Source: Bryobacterales bacterium (GTDB lineage Bacteria > Acidobacteriota > Terriglobia > Bryobacterales > Bryobacteraceae). From it: a stretch of 22,424 bases of DNA. Positions 15,235 to 22,424 of the stretch are shown in pieces. Positions within the stretch are counted from its first letter, which is position 1, and every line of letters begins with the position of its first letter. The notes beneath the pieces are model-generated. The model had not been told where the DNA came from and did not search any database. It saw nothing but the letters and a program-made list of their open reading frames with translations. The stretch lies in contig JAEUQE010000138.1 in the NCBI GenBank assembly GCA_016789785.1, positions 1 to 22,424 on the forward strand. Direction: 5' to 3'. The position numbers and the translations under genes are program-made.

Positions 15235-16098
15235 TCAGAATCTCCGCAGGAAGTGTTGATATCCCGCCGCCACAAGCGTCTTACGGGCGGACTCAACTTC
15301 TGTCTGAGACTGGAGCGGACCCACAAGAACGCGGCGGCCATCGGAACTCTGTCCGGCCGCGAGGCGTACGGGAAGTCCGAGTCCCGCGACCTTCTGAGTG
15401 AAAGAAGCAGCCTGACGGATATCCACCACTCCCACCTGCCAGAAAGTTTCGCCCGAACCGGGCTCTTCCGGACCGTCCACGGCACCCCCGGGCACGCTTG
15501 CGGCGGGTTGCTGGGCCGGGTTCACGGACAGCCTGGTCTCGGCGGACTTCAACTCAGACTTCGGCACGGGAGGCGGTGTGGCCTTCACAACCGGAGCGAC
15601 GGCCACCGCAAGCTTCACAGGCTCCGGTTTGGCAGCCGGGGCAACGGGCGGCGCCGTAGGAACCTGCCGGACCGGCGACAACACCCCGCTGCTCATGGAA
15701 GCAGTCACGGTGCGCCCGGAATCCTCCTTGCGAGGTTCCTCTTTCGTTGGAGGCGTCACGACCCGCGCGGGCGGGATGGGTACCACCTGCTGCGGTGTCA
15801 CTGGAGCGCCGGTCGGCATTGCAGAAGCGGCGCGGACTTCAATCGGAGTAGGCTGCCCCCCGGATTTCCGTGGATCCACAATGATCGGCGGGGTGGAGTG
15901 TGTCTCGTCGGCGTTTCTCATCTGGGCGGCGGTGATCGATCTGCCGGTGACGTAAGAAAGAGTCCCCACCAGCCCCAGGACAACCAGAAACATGACGCAA
16001 ACTGCGATCAATTGGCGTTGTCCAAGTACAACAGCAACTTGTTCCTCGTGGTGTTCATCCATGGCAATTGTTCTATCGGCGGGCTTAAGCAATTCCAT
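15235..16098 (-). CDS. SPOR-domain membrane protein
   Basis: A 287-residue bitopic inner-membrane protein. A short cytoplasmic N-terminus precedes one helix (about 30-52, LIAVCVMFLVVLGLVGTLSYV). A Pro/Ala/Val-rich linker of some 150 residues follows and would span the periplasm. The C-terminal 75 residues form a SPOR domain (ETFWQVGVVDIRQAASFTQKV, RRVLVGPLQSQTEVESARKTL), which binds denuded peptidoglycan glycans at division sites. This architecture resembles FtsN or DedD, so a role in septal wall synthesis is likely but inferred. ATG 16098 has AGAAGG upstream. A second ATG at 16062 begins MDEHHEEQ. It is divergent from the toroid-protein gene (79-base gap). The partner isomerase gene downstream gives no hint of function. 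Confidence 0.88.
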   Translation of the reverse strand: MELLKPADRTIAMDEHHEEQVAVVLGQRQLIAVCVMFLVVLGLVGTLSYVTGRSITAAQMRNADETHSTPPIIVDPRKSGGQPTPIEVRAASAMPTGAPVTPQQVVPIPPARVVTPPTKEEPRKEDSGRTVTASMSSGVLSPVRQVPTAPPVAPAAKPEPVKLAVAVAPVVKATPPPVPKSELKSAETRLSVNPAQQPAASVPGGAVDGPEEPGSGETFWQVGVVDIRQAASFTQKVAGLGLPVRLAAGQSSDGRRVLVGPLQSQTEVESARKTLVAAGYQHFLRRF

Positions 16099-16177
16099 TA
16101 GGGCCTTCTAAGGAGAATCCCGGCCAAAGGTGAGGCTCAGGATTACAGTTCTTAGAGCCACCGTCCGATAGAAGGTT

Positions 16178-17089
16178 GTGACCGCGGAATCCCGGCAAGC
16201 CAGGCTTGCACACCTTCGTACCCTGCAAAACCCCGATGGAGGTTGGGGCTACTTTCCGAAGCGGCAATCGTGGCTGGAACCCACGTGCTATGCGCTTATC
16301 GCCCTTTATGGGGACAACGCTCCCTCCGCTCCTGCCGCCGACCGGGACCGCTGGCAGCGCGGCTGGAAGTTCGTCGGTTCGTTGCAGAATCCCGACGGGG
16401 GATGGCGGCCGGCACCGCCCGTTCCAGCGGCCTCTTGGGCCAGTGCGCTCGCGCTCACGTTGCACATGATTCACGGCGTCAACGATCAGGCATTCCGCAA
16501 CGGCATCGGCTGGATGTTGAAGGTGCGCGGCACAGAGGGCAGTCTCCTGGAGCGTGCGATCGCCACGGTATATAACGGAGGCGTCGAGTATGACCGCCGT
16601 TTCAAAGGGTGGCCTTGGAGTCCGGACTCATCGAGCTGGATCGAGCCGACGGCGCATTCGCTGCTCGCGCTGAAGAAAGCGATGCGGCGCCGCGAACAGT
16701 CGGGAATCGCCGCCGAGCCGGTCGCTGCGCGGATCCGCGAGGCGGAAAGCATGATGCTCGACCGGCGCTCGGTCGATGGAGGCTGGAACTACGGAAACCG
16801 CCGGGTTTTGAGGGTGGACTTGCCGTCCTATCCCGAAACGACGGCGATCGCACTCCTCGGGCTTCAGGGCTGCGAAAACGCCAAGCTCGACGACGCCGTA
16901 GCGCTCGCCAAACGGTTTCACGCGGAAACGAAGTCCCGGCTGGCACGAGCATGGCTTGCGATCAGCCTGCAAAACTACGGCGTACCCGCGCCGCTGCCTG
17001 ACCTGGACGTCGCCAACGACATCCTGATCACGGCGCTCGAAGCGATCGCGTTCCCTCAAGGAGGACATCAGTGGCTGACTCCCGCATAA
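16178..17089 (+). CDS. Alpha-toroid repeat protein of the squalene-cyclase/prenyltransferase fold, without the cyclase motif
   Basis: A 303-residue alpha/alpha-toroid protein. Three repeats are plain: a QNPDGGWGYF-type turn at residues 17-26, QNPDGGW at 70-76, and SVDGGWNYG at 198-206. They alternate with helix starts SWLEPTCYALIAL, SWIEPTAHSLLAL and SYPETTAIALLGL. Squalene-hopene cyclase carries a DxDD acid motif; here the corresponding helix reads IEPTA, so protonation-driven cyclisation is unlikely. The protein is about half the size of a cyclase and has no signal peptide. The start is GTG 16178, since no other start keeps the first repeat; GAAGG precedes it with a short spacer. Its stop overlaps the next gene by 19 bases. 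It may bind a polyprenyl substrate or partner protein. Family call firm, function unknown. Confidence 0.85.
   Translation: MTAESRQARLAHLRTLQNPDGGWGYFPKRQSWLEPTCYALIALYGDNAPSAPAADRDRWQRGWKFVGSLQNPDGGWRPAPPVPAASWASALALTLHMIHGVNDQAFRNGIGWMLKVRGTEGSLLERAIATVYNGGVEYDRRFKGWPWSPDSSSWIEPTAHSLLALKKAMRRREQSGIAAEPVAARIREAESMMLDRRSVDGGWNYGNRRVLRVDLPSYPETTAIALLGLQGCENAKLDDAVALAKRFHAETKSRLARAWLAISLQNYGVPAPLPDLDVANDILITALEAIAFPQGGHQWLTPA
17058..17064 (+). promoter_or_regulatory. Strong Shine-Dalgarno deciding the GTG start of the DUF362 gene
   Basis: AAGGAGG lies 6 bases before GTG 17071, inside the end of the preceding gene. It supports translation of the longer product with a 16-residue n-region before the twin arginines. 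Confidence 0.6.
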
Positions 17090-18024
17090 TCGCCCCGCGT
17101 CATACCAGAGGCGTCCGCGTGTCGCGCCGGCATTTGCCGCTGGCGGGTCTGGCTCTGGCCGCCGGTTGCTCCACCGGAGCCGACGGTCCCAAGTCACGCG
17201 TGTTCATTGGAAAAGCGCCAAACTACTCCGTCGATCTCGCTTCCGTAATCGACCGGGGCGTCGCGGCCTGCGGCCTGGATGTGAAGGGCAAGCGCGTCCT
17301 GCTCAAGCCGAACCTCGTCGAGTTTGACTCATCCACCGCCATCAACACCAACGTCTCCGTGATCGCCGCCTCGCTCGAAGTGTTTCGCAAGCGCGGCGCA
17401 GCCAGCGTCTCGATCGCGGAGGGTCCAGGCCACCGCAGAGATACGGTGTTTCTCGCCGAAGAAGCCCGCTATCGAGGAGAGCTGACCGGCTTCGACGACC
17501 TCTTTGTCGACCTCAATCGCGACGACGTTTCGGCGGTCAAACGGTTCGCCGACCTGCCCGAGATCTTTCTCCCGAACACGGCCCTGGGCGCTGACCTGAT
17601 CGTCTCTCTGGCCAAAATGAAGACGCACCACTGGGCCCATGCCACGCTCTCGATGAAGAACCTCTTCGGTCTGGTCCCAGGCTCGGTGTACGGATGGCCG
17701 AAGAACATGCTGCATCGCATGGGGATCAATACGTCGATTGTCGAGCTGAACCGCATCTTCCGCAAGACATTCGCGATTGTCGACGGCGTGGTCGCAATGG
17801 AGGGCAATGGCCCCATCCAGGGCACGCCCAAGAATGCGGGGGTGTTGGTGATGGGCGGGGATCTGGTGGCCGTGGACGCCACCTGCTGCCGGATCATGGA
17901 TCTCGCTACGGAGAACATCGAGTATCTCCGCATGGCCGCGGAATTGGGCCGTGCGGCCGAGGGTCAGATTGAGCAGTGTGGGGAGGCGGTCTCCAGCGTG
18001 AAAACCAAATTCCGCCGCGCCTGA
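17071..18024 (+). CDS. DUF362 family protein with Tat/lipoprotein-like signal
   Basis: A 317-residue DUF362 protein. Typical family segments are VLLKPNLVEFDSS, the AEGPGHRRDT turn, LIVSLAKMKTHHWAHATLSMKNLFGLVPG and VDGVVAMEGNGPIQGTPKNAG. The N-terminus has a twin-arginine-like start (SRRHLPLAGLALAAGC, Arg19 and Arg20) ending in a possible lipobox cysteine (Cys33), so I predict export and membrane anchoring. It lacks the 4Fe-4S ferredoxin domain found in many DUF362 proteins. The start is GTG 17071, behind an excellent AAGGAGG (17058-17064). A GTG at 17119 would give a shorter classic signal. It overlaps the toroid gene by 19 bases and is followed 8 bases after its stop by the glycosyltransferase gene. 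The family function is unknown. Confidence 0.88.
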   Translation: MADSRIIAPRHTRGVRVSRRHLPLAGLALAAGCSTGADGPKSRVFIGKAPNYSVDLASVIDRGVAACGLDVKGKRVLLKPNLVEFDSSTAINTNVSVIAASLEVFRKRGAASVSIAEGPGHRRDTVFLAEEARYRGELTGFDDLFVDLNRDDVSAVKRFADLPEIFLPNTALGADLIVSLAKMKTHHWAHATLSMKNLFGLVPGSVYGWPKNMLHRMGINTSIVELNRIFRKTFAIVDGVVAMEGNGPIQGTPKNAGVLVMGGDLVAVDATCCRIMDLATENIEYLRMAAELGRAAEGQIEQCGEAVSSVKTKFRRA

Positions 18025-18032
18025 AACGTGAC

Positions 18033-19592
18033 ATGCCGGCAATCGCAAAACGCTTGCTATGGATCGGGCTGGCAGCAGGGCTTGCCGCTGCATATTGGAT
18101 CGCGTGGCGCGCTCCCGCGGTTGGCACGTTCCACGACGACGGCATCTATGTGGTAACCGCGAAGGCTCTGGCTGAGGGCAAGGGCTACCGGATCGTAAGC
18201 CTTCCTTCGGAGATTCCTCAAACCAAGTATCCCGTGCTGTTCCCGCTGGCGCTTGCCGGAGCATGGAAGCTCTGGCCCGAGTTTCCAGACAACGTTCCGC
18301 TCTTAAAACTGATTCCGCTCGCCTGCGCCCTCCTCTGGCTTCTGATCGTGTACCAACTTGCCCGGGAGCAGTCCCTTTCCCCTCACATCGCGGGCGCGAT
18401 CTGCCTGTTGACCGCCTCCGCGCCATGGGTGATTTATCTGAGCACCGCGCTACTATCCGAGACTCTGTTCGCGGCCCTGCTCAGCGCGTCGTTGCTTTAC
18501 CTATCCCGGACAGACCGGCCCCCAACCAGTACACGCGACCTTCTCCTCTCGGCCCTCTTCGCAGCGCTCGCCTTCCACACCCGGAGCCTTGGACTAGCAA
18601 TGGTCATCGCTGGCCCCGTGTTTCTACTCGCCCGAGGCCGCCGCCGGGAAGCAGTCCAATTTGCCTGCGTGGCCGGCCTCTTGTGCGCACCATGGATCCT
18701 CTGGACGAAAGCCGCGGCGGGCGTCACGGCGCTAACCGACGCTTACTACTCGACAGAGAACTATCAGGGCTGGAACATCCTCTTCAACTTCAACCTCAGC
18801 CAGAAGCTCCACATCGCCGCGCAGAATACGATCGTGCTGATCCTCAGCCCTGCTACGATGCTCGGCTGGCCGATGTATGGCCTGTGGATTCTGCCCGCCG
18901 GAGCGCTGGGGCTCTGGATGCTGCGCGGACTCGTGATGCAGGGCCTGACACCGGCGGCGCTGCTGTTGACGGTCTACGCGGCTCTCGTCGTCTGCTGGGC
19001 CTGGAGTCCTGGCCGGTTCGTCGCGCCCGTGCTTCCGCTGTTATTGATCCCCGCGGCGATCCAACTGAAGAGACTCAGGCCATCCGTCCAGACCACCGTC
19101 GTCGCGCTAGTGATCGGCGGAATGGCGCTCTCGGTACTGTCCGCATCCCGAAAGACCCTCCGTCTGGGCGACGCCATGCCGGGGCTTGCCGAAACGGACA
19201 GCTTCCATCGCCTGTCGGCACAGTTGCAGTGGACCCGCCAGAACACACCGCCCGACGCGGTACTGGCAGGCAACCTCGATCCGCTCTACTACCTGTACAC
19301 CGGCCGCAAGGCCATTCGCGGCTTCCGTTCGGAGCCCTATCAACTGATCTATGCGCAAGAAGGTGACCCGATCGGTACAGGGCCGCAATCGCTCGACAAC
19401 CTGTGCCGTGCGCAAGCGTCGTTCTGGATCGAGTCGCCCAACTCAGGGTTTCTCGAAGGCAAGCACCTCTCGGGGATCCAGTCCAACCTGCACCAGCGAT
19501 CCCCTCGCGCCTTGCCGAAACTCTTCGATCACCACGGAACGCATCGCATCTATGGCGTCCACTGCCAGGAGACCATCGGAGATCTTCGCTAG
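18033..19592 (+). CDS. GT-C fold membrane glycosyltransferase (ArnT/PMT-like)
   Basis: A 519-residue polytopic inner-membrane enzyme of the GT-C fold. These use polyprenyl-phosphate sugars and transfer the sugar to lipids or proteins on the periplasmic side. The first periplasmic loop carries an acidic motif, HDDGIY (Asp35, Asp36), the catalytic site in ArnT/PMT-like enzymes, followed by VTAKALAEGKGYR. About ten to eleven membrane helices follow, then a C-terminal periplasmic domain from about residue 390 (FHRLSAQLQWTRQNTPPDAVLAGN, DPLYYLYTGRKAIRG). I chose ATG 18033, eight bases after the DUF362 stop; upstream codons in the same frame overlap that gene. The soluble GT2 at 12272-12994 could supply a lipid-linked donor for such an enzyme, though the two are 5 kb apart. 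Acceptor unknown. Confidence 0.87.
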   Translation: MPAIAKRLLWIGLAAGLAAAYWIAWRAPAVGTFHDDGIYVVTAKALAEGKGYRIVSLPSEIPQTKYPVLFPLALAGAWKLWPEFPDNVPLLKLIPLACALLWLLIVYQLAREQSLSPHIAGAICLLTASAPWVIYLSTALLSETLFAALLSASLLYLSRTDRPPTSTRDLLLSALFAALAFHTRSLGLAMVIAGPVFLLARGRRREAVQFACVAGLLCAPWILWTKAAAGVTALTDAYYSTENYQGWNILFNFNLSQKLHIAAQNTIVLILSPATMLGWPMYGLWILPAGALGLWMLRGLVMQGLTPAALLLTVYAALVVCWAWSPGRFVAPVLPLLLIPAAIQLKRLRPSVQTTVVALVIGGMALSVLSASRKTLRLGDAMPGLAETDSFHRLSAQLQWTRQNTPPDAVLAGNLDPLYYLYTGRKAIRGFRSEPYQLIYAQEGDPIGTGPQSLDNLCRAQASFWIESPNSGFLEGKHLSGIQSNLHQRSPRALPKLFDHHGTHRIYGVHCQETIGDLR

Positions 19593-19602
19593 CGGCAATA
19601 CT

Positions 19603-19797
19603 GTTCACTTCTCCATCTTGGCGCCGCGCACCTCACGGTAGCGCAGGCCTTCAGCCTGCCGCGCCGAGACTCATCTCGGTGCAGGGCGAGGTGAACGAAA
19701 ATGCGTGATCGCCGAGGTACTACGAGCCTAACGCCCTCGGCCGCTGTGGCCACCGAAGGCGGGCAGACTGAAGTCGACTCAAGTCCGCGTTACCGTA
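19603..19797. repeat. Dispersed structured intergenic repeat, copy 2 (short form)
   Basis: This occupies most of the 249-base convergent gap between the GT-C gene and the aldolase-like gene. It opens with GTTCACTT and closes with GCGTTACCGTA, as copy 1 does. Core 19638-19703 matches 9361-9426 with 4 differences in 66 bases. The hairpin CCGAGA-CTCA-TCTCGG is perfect here and keeps a G-U pair in copy 1. GCAGGC-CTTCA-GCCTGC is identical in both. The GC-rich insert of copy 1 is absent. GTTCAC (19603-19608) can pair with GTGAAC (19691-19696) to enclose the core. No ORF. Confidence 0.8.
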
Positions 19798-19841
19798 TGC
19801 CCGAACTGAACCGCATTGTCGATAGCGGCGCGGCGGGCGGC

Positions 19842-20804
19842 CTACCAAGGCATCTGACGCTTCGTATACCGCCGTCCCTTCTCCGCCGCCTCCTGACCGC
19901 CGGCCCCGATACGCACACCCTCATCGATCATCTTGTCCACATCGTCAGGCCGCACGGTATTGAGGAACGCGATCTTCGCCTTTTTGGTCGCGGCCAGCAC
20001 CCGAGCCCGCGCCTCTCGCATCTGCGGATGCAGCGTCTCATTGGCCCCGTGCCCATCCGGCAAATTCAACGAAATGCCCATATCTCCCGGCCCCCATTCC
20101 GCAAACCCGATGCCGGGCACCGACGCAACATGCTCCGCGTTCGCCAGTGCATACTTGTCCTCGATCTTCAGTCCGAGCAGAAACTCGCCTTCCGGATTCA
20201 ACGGCCACGGATCCGCTTTCTTCATGTACTCCGCAGGCGTGATCCCCCACATCCGCGACGCGTAGCTCTGCGATCCATTGCCCAGCAGACCCTCCCCGAT
20301 CCCTGGAACGACCGGCTTCGCATTCGGATAACGCAGCGACTGCACGAACACACGAATCGCCTCGGGACTGCGCGCATGGCACAGCAGGATGCCGTGAATG
20401 CCCGACAGCATCGCCTGTTGCACCACCCAGAAGTTCGCCCGCATGTGATACTCATCCACGCCCAGCACGGGCAGCGTCGCGATCACCGTGGGTGTGCGAT
20501 GTCCGCTCTTGGTCGGCCCGCCGTCCACCAGTCCGCGCATAAACTCGCGTAGCGCTGTGAAGTCGAGCGAGCCGTGCTCCATCTCGTAGTTGATGTAGTC
20601 GGCCCACGTCTGCGCCATCTTCTTGCCTTCCGCATAGCCTGCGCCGCCGGCAACAGTGGTGTAGTAAATCGGCTGGCCTTGCTCCAGAAGTTCAATGGCC
20701 TTGTTGATCCTCTTCGGTTTGTAGCCCGATGCCTGCTGCGCGCTCAATTCGAACGGGGAGCACGAGAAGGCGAGAAGTGCTGTGATGGCAATCTTCGTTT
20801 TCAT
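19842..20804 (-). CDS. Exported HpcH/HpaI aldolase-like protein
   Basis: This 320-residue protein resembles class II HpcH/HpaI aldolases (cleaving 4-hydroxy-2-oxo acids to pyruvate and an aldehyde). Visible landmarks are YEMEHGSLD with the catalytic-type His77, GIHGILLCHARSPEA (strand-turn after the second barrel strand), KIED with metal-type Glu215, and GPGDM with metal-type Asp241. Two expected residues are changed: the Gln of the usual QxE reads Lys213, and the Arg of VVRPPW is absent (TVIATLPVL, about 107-114). The N-terminus MKTKIAITALLAFSCSPFELSA is a Sec-type signal, unusual because these enzymes are cytoplasmic. I chose ATG 20802-20804, where the signal peptide starts; a longer in-frame start at 20846 would spoil it. 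Family call fair; catalysis and substrate unknown. Confidence 0.82.
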   Translation of the reverse strand: MKTKIAITALLAFSCSPFELSAQQASGYKPKRINKAIELLEQGQPIYYTTVAGGAGYAEGKKMAQTWADYINYEMEHGSLDFTALREFMRGLVDGGPTKSGHRTPTVIATLPVLGVDEYHMRANFWVVQQAMLSGIHGILLCHARSPEAIRVFVQSLRYPNAKPVVPGIGEGLLGNGSQSYASRMWGITPAEYMKKADPWPLNPEGEFLLGLKIEDKYALANAEHVASVPGIGFAEWGPGDMGISLNLPDGHGANETLHPQMREARARVLAATKKAKIAFLNTVRPDDVDKMIDEGVRIGAGGQEAAEKGRRYTKRQMPW

Positions 20805-20847
20805 GGGTACATAGTGTATTTCATCAGCGCGTGATGCGCAGCGCACA

Positions 20848-21381
20848 TCACGACAGCATCGCCCACAAACTCCCCACCGCGGCCGAAGTCAGAATGATCC
20901 ACGCGCTGTCGATGCGCGTCCCCGAAGTCACCGCGAAGCTGACCATCGCAATCCCAATCGTCAGCCACTGCTGCAGCGTCTCGCGCCCCAACGGAATCGT
21001 CGCCGACAACAACAGACCCGCCGACGCCAGCAAAATCGCACGGATCATGCGCTTCAAGCGCGGATCATCGGCACGGTCGGAGGCGTAACGCAGCAACGGC
21101 AGGATCACGAATGCCGGCGTCACCATCGCGAGCCATCCCGCAATCGCGCCCGGCACTCCAGCCGCCGCATAACCCACCGCCACCACATACAGACCGATCG
21201 GTCCGGGTCCACTGCGCCCCGCCGCCACCGCCGTGTTCAACTGCCGCTCGGTGAGAATGTGATACTTCATCACCAGATCCGCATGGATGATGGGCAGCGA
21301 ACTCAGGCCCGAGAACGACGTCATGGTTGCCTTCAGCAACACGAGATAGAGAAGGATGACGTTCAATCGCGCTCCTTCCAT
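20848..21381 (-). CDS. chrA: Short-chain chromate transporter subunit (second of pair)
   Basis: A 177-residue membrane protein of the CHR family, half the size of classical ChrA. About five to six helices are visible (LNVILLYLVLLKATMTSFSGLSS, GLYVVAVGYAAAGVPGAIAGWLAMVTPAFVILPLL, LTIGIAMVSFAVTSG). The segment GPGPIGLYVVAVGY is the second-half counterpart of the PGTNVLAFCVAV segment in its partner. Short-chain CHR proteins occur as pairs that are thought to form one antiporter exporting chromate (or sulfate-like anions) across the inner membrane. It overlaps the partner gene by 19 bases. There is no chromate regulator (ChrB) nearby, so induction by chromate is not indicated. Confidence 0.88.
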   Translation of the reverse strand: MEGARLNVILLYLVLLKATMTSFSGLSSLPIIHADLVMKYHILTERQLNTAVAAGRSGPGPIGLYVVAVGYAAAGVPGAIAGWLAMVTPAFVILPLLRYASDRADDPRLKRMIRAILLASAGLLLSATIPLGRETLQQWLTIGIAMVSFAVTSGTRIDSAWIILTSAAVGSLWAMLS

Positions 21382-21929
21382 ACCGCGCTGGCTGCAACCG
21401 CGAGCGCAAGAATCTGCACCGGGCCGATATCGAACATCTCGCGCAGCGCAATCGTGCCGCCGCAGAACACGACCGTGCGGAGCCAGTTCGCCTGCGTCAC
21501 ATGCGGGCGCAGCAGCGCCACCGCCGCCGCGAGCATCATCCCGACCACCGCCGCCAACACCGCACTCACCGCCGATTTCGCAATCGGGTTGTTGCCCGCG
21601 CTCTCATAGAAGATGGTGAGCCACACCACGAGAATCGCGCTGGGTACCGATGCCGCCACCACGGAGGCGACAGCCGCGGGCACACCTTGAATCATGCGCG
21701 CCACAGCCACGCAAAAGGCCAGCACATTGGTTCCCGGCGTCACACGGGCCAGCGAGTAAGCAAGAGAATACTGCTCCGCATTCAGCCAGTTGCGCCTTTC
21801 GCAAAGCTCGCGCTGCAGCACGGCCATCGTCGGATCGCCGCCGCCAAACGTCAGGTTGCCGGCCTTGAGAAAAATGGCGAACAACGACGCGAACGACGGG
21901 CCCGGTTGCGGCGGCTCAATCTTCGACAT
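21363..21929 (-). CDS. chrA: Short-chain chromate transporter subunit (first of pair)
   Basis: A 188-residue CHR-family protein. The N-terminal signature FLKAGNLTFGGGDPTMAVLQREL is characteristic of CHR domains, followed by RVTPGTNVLAFCVAVARMIQG and several helices. It is the first partner of a two-gene short-chain transporter. The start is taken at ATG 21927-21929; an in-frame ATG at 21947 would add six residues, and the ribosome binding sites before both are weak. Either start overlaps the end of the sbcC gene (stop at 21916), so the transporter genes probably share its transcript. Substrate assignment rests on family membership only. Confidence 0.9.
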   Translation of the reverse strand: MSKIEPPQPGPSFASLFAIFLKAGNLTFGGGDPTMAVLQRELCERRNWLNAEQYSLAYSLARVTPGTNVLAFCVAVARMIQGVPAAVASVVAASVPSAILVVWLTIFYESAGNNPIAKSAVSAVLAAVVGMMLAAAVALLRPHVTQANWLRTVVFCGGTIALREMFDIGPVQILALAVAASAVWKERD

Positions 21930-22424
21930 AGTGCACCGTTGAACCATTCACACCCGGTCTCACCTCCAACCGCGGCAAACGCCGGTGCAACTCCACCACA
22001 TGCGTAATCACACCGACCATGCGGTCCGTGCGCCCCAGGCTCTCAATGGCATCAGCCACTGTATCCAACGTCTCGGGATCCAGCGTGCCAAACCCCTCGT
22101 CGATGAACAGGCTGTCCAATCGTACCGAGCCTTGCTTCTGCTGAATCTGCTCGCTCAGTTCGAGCGCCAGCGCCAGCGAGACGAGAAAGGTCTCCCCGCC
22201 CGAGAGCGTGTCCGCGAGCCTGAGTTCGCCGCCGTGATCATGATCCGCAACCGAGAAGCCTTTATCCTTGAACACGAGATCATAGCGATCGTTCAATTGC
22301 CGGAGCCGTCCCGACGCCCCATCGACAAGTTCGCGAAACGAGCGATCAAGCACAAACTGTTGGAACTCGTTACTTCGCAAATCGAGCGAGAGCCTGTGCA
22401 CGAGCTCGTGGCGCGCTTGATTGG
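21916..22424 (-). CDS. sbcC: Exonuclease subunit SbcC, C-terminal part (5' end outside window)
   Basis: This is the C-terminal ATPase lobe of an SMC-like nuclease subunit that, with SbcD, cleaves DNA hairpins and processes ends. The frame remains open to the window edge, so about 170 residues are visible. The ABC signature is LSGGETFLVSLALALELS, and the Walker B/D-loop is LDSLFIDEGFGTLDPETLDTV, followed by the switch-type GVITHVVELHRRLP. The coiled-coil and Walker A lie beyond base 22424. The downstream transporter gene overlaps its 3' end. RecF/RecN or SMC are less likely, given the exact signature and the C-terminal length. sbcD, if adjacent, would be upstream and outside the window. Confidence 0.93.
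   Translation of the reverse strand, partial: NQARHELVHRLSLDLRSNEFQQFVLDRSFRELVDGASGRLRQLNDRYDLVFKDKGFSVADHDHGGELRLADTLSGGETFLVSLALALELSEQIQQKQGSVRLDSLFIDEGFGTLDPETLDTVADAIESLGRTDRMVGVITHVVELHRRLPRLEVRPGVNGSTVHYVED

Noticed and set aside
15151..16101. 316-codon ORF opposite the SPOR protein
   Set aside because: It is His/Arg/Gly-rich shadow sequence; the SPOR domain and membrane helix on the minus strand are clear.
17329..18426. 365-codon ORF antisense to DUF362 and GT-C genes
   Set aside because: It spans two well-recognised genes on the other strand and has no motif or ribosome binding site.

Overview
This 22.4 kb window is chromosomal DNA of high GC content. Gene content suggests Acidobacteriota, probably a Bryobacter/Solibacter-like lineage: a Ser/Thr kinase with membrane helices, an FHA-GAF-PP2C phosphatase, LiaF-like (DUF5668) membrane proteins next to an ECF sigma factor, a TIM-barrel sugar isomerase, and secreted proteins with Sec- or Tat-like leaders. 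This placement is inferred from gene content; there is no rRNA gene here. I saw no phage, plasmid, CRISPR, IS element or tRNA. Most gene joins are tight or overlapping, as in ordinary chromosome.

Layout. (1) 1-1748 (+): Ser/Thr kinase whose first residues lie outside the window, ending at a hairpin that can terminate transcription in both directions. (2) 1826-5203 (-): flippase-like membrane protein, nrdR and rpoD, read in that order. rpoD has its own leader and a promoter candidate. The flippase probably starts at an ATT codon behind a strong Shine-Dalgarno. (3) 5531-9252 (+): a compact set of five genes: ECF sigma, zinc anti-sigma, a zinc-finger membrane protein, and two more proteins with the same LiaF-like two-helix module, the last fused to a DUF4097 beta-repeat domain. 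I read it as an envelope-stress module. (4) 9601-11226 (-): FHA-GAF-PP2C phosphatase, then a 431-base stretch with hairpins and no gene. (5) 11658-12994 (-): secreted protein and family 2 glycosyltransferase, divergent from lepB (+). (6) 13701-16098 (-): SPOR protein, XylA-like isomerase and DUF2905 protein. (7) 16178-19592 (+): alpha-toroid repeat protein, Tat/lipoprotein-like DUF362 protein and GT-C glycosyltransferase, overlapping or nearly so. (8) 19842-22424 (-): sbcC (3' part only), two short-chain chromate transporter genes and an exported HpcH/HpaI-aldolase-like protein.

The most interesting features are these. A structured dispersed repeat occurs twice, both times between convergent genes (9253-9582 and 19603-19797), with 62 of 66 core positions identical and a wobble-preserved hairpin. 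The sigma/anti-sigma operon carries three LiaF-like modules. The toroid-DUF362-GT-C operon encodes a cyclase-fold protein that lacks the cyclase motif. An aldolase-like protein has an export signal and altered active-site residues. The flippase has a likely non-canonical start codon.
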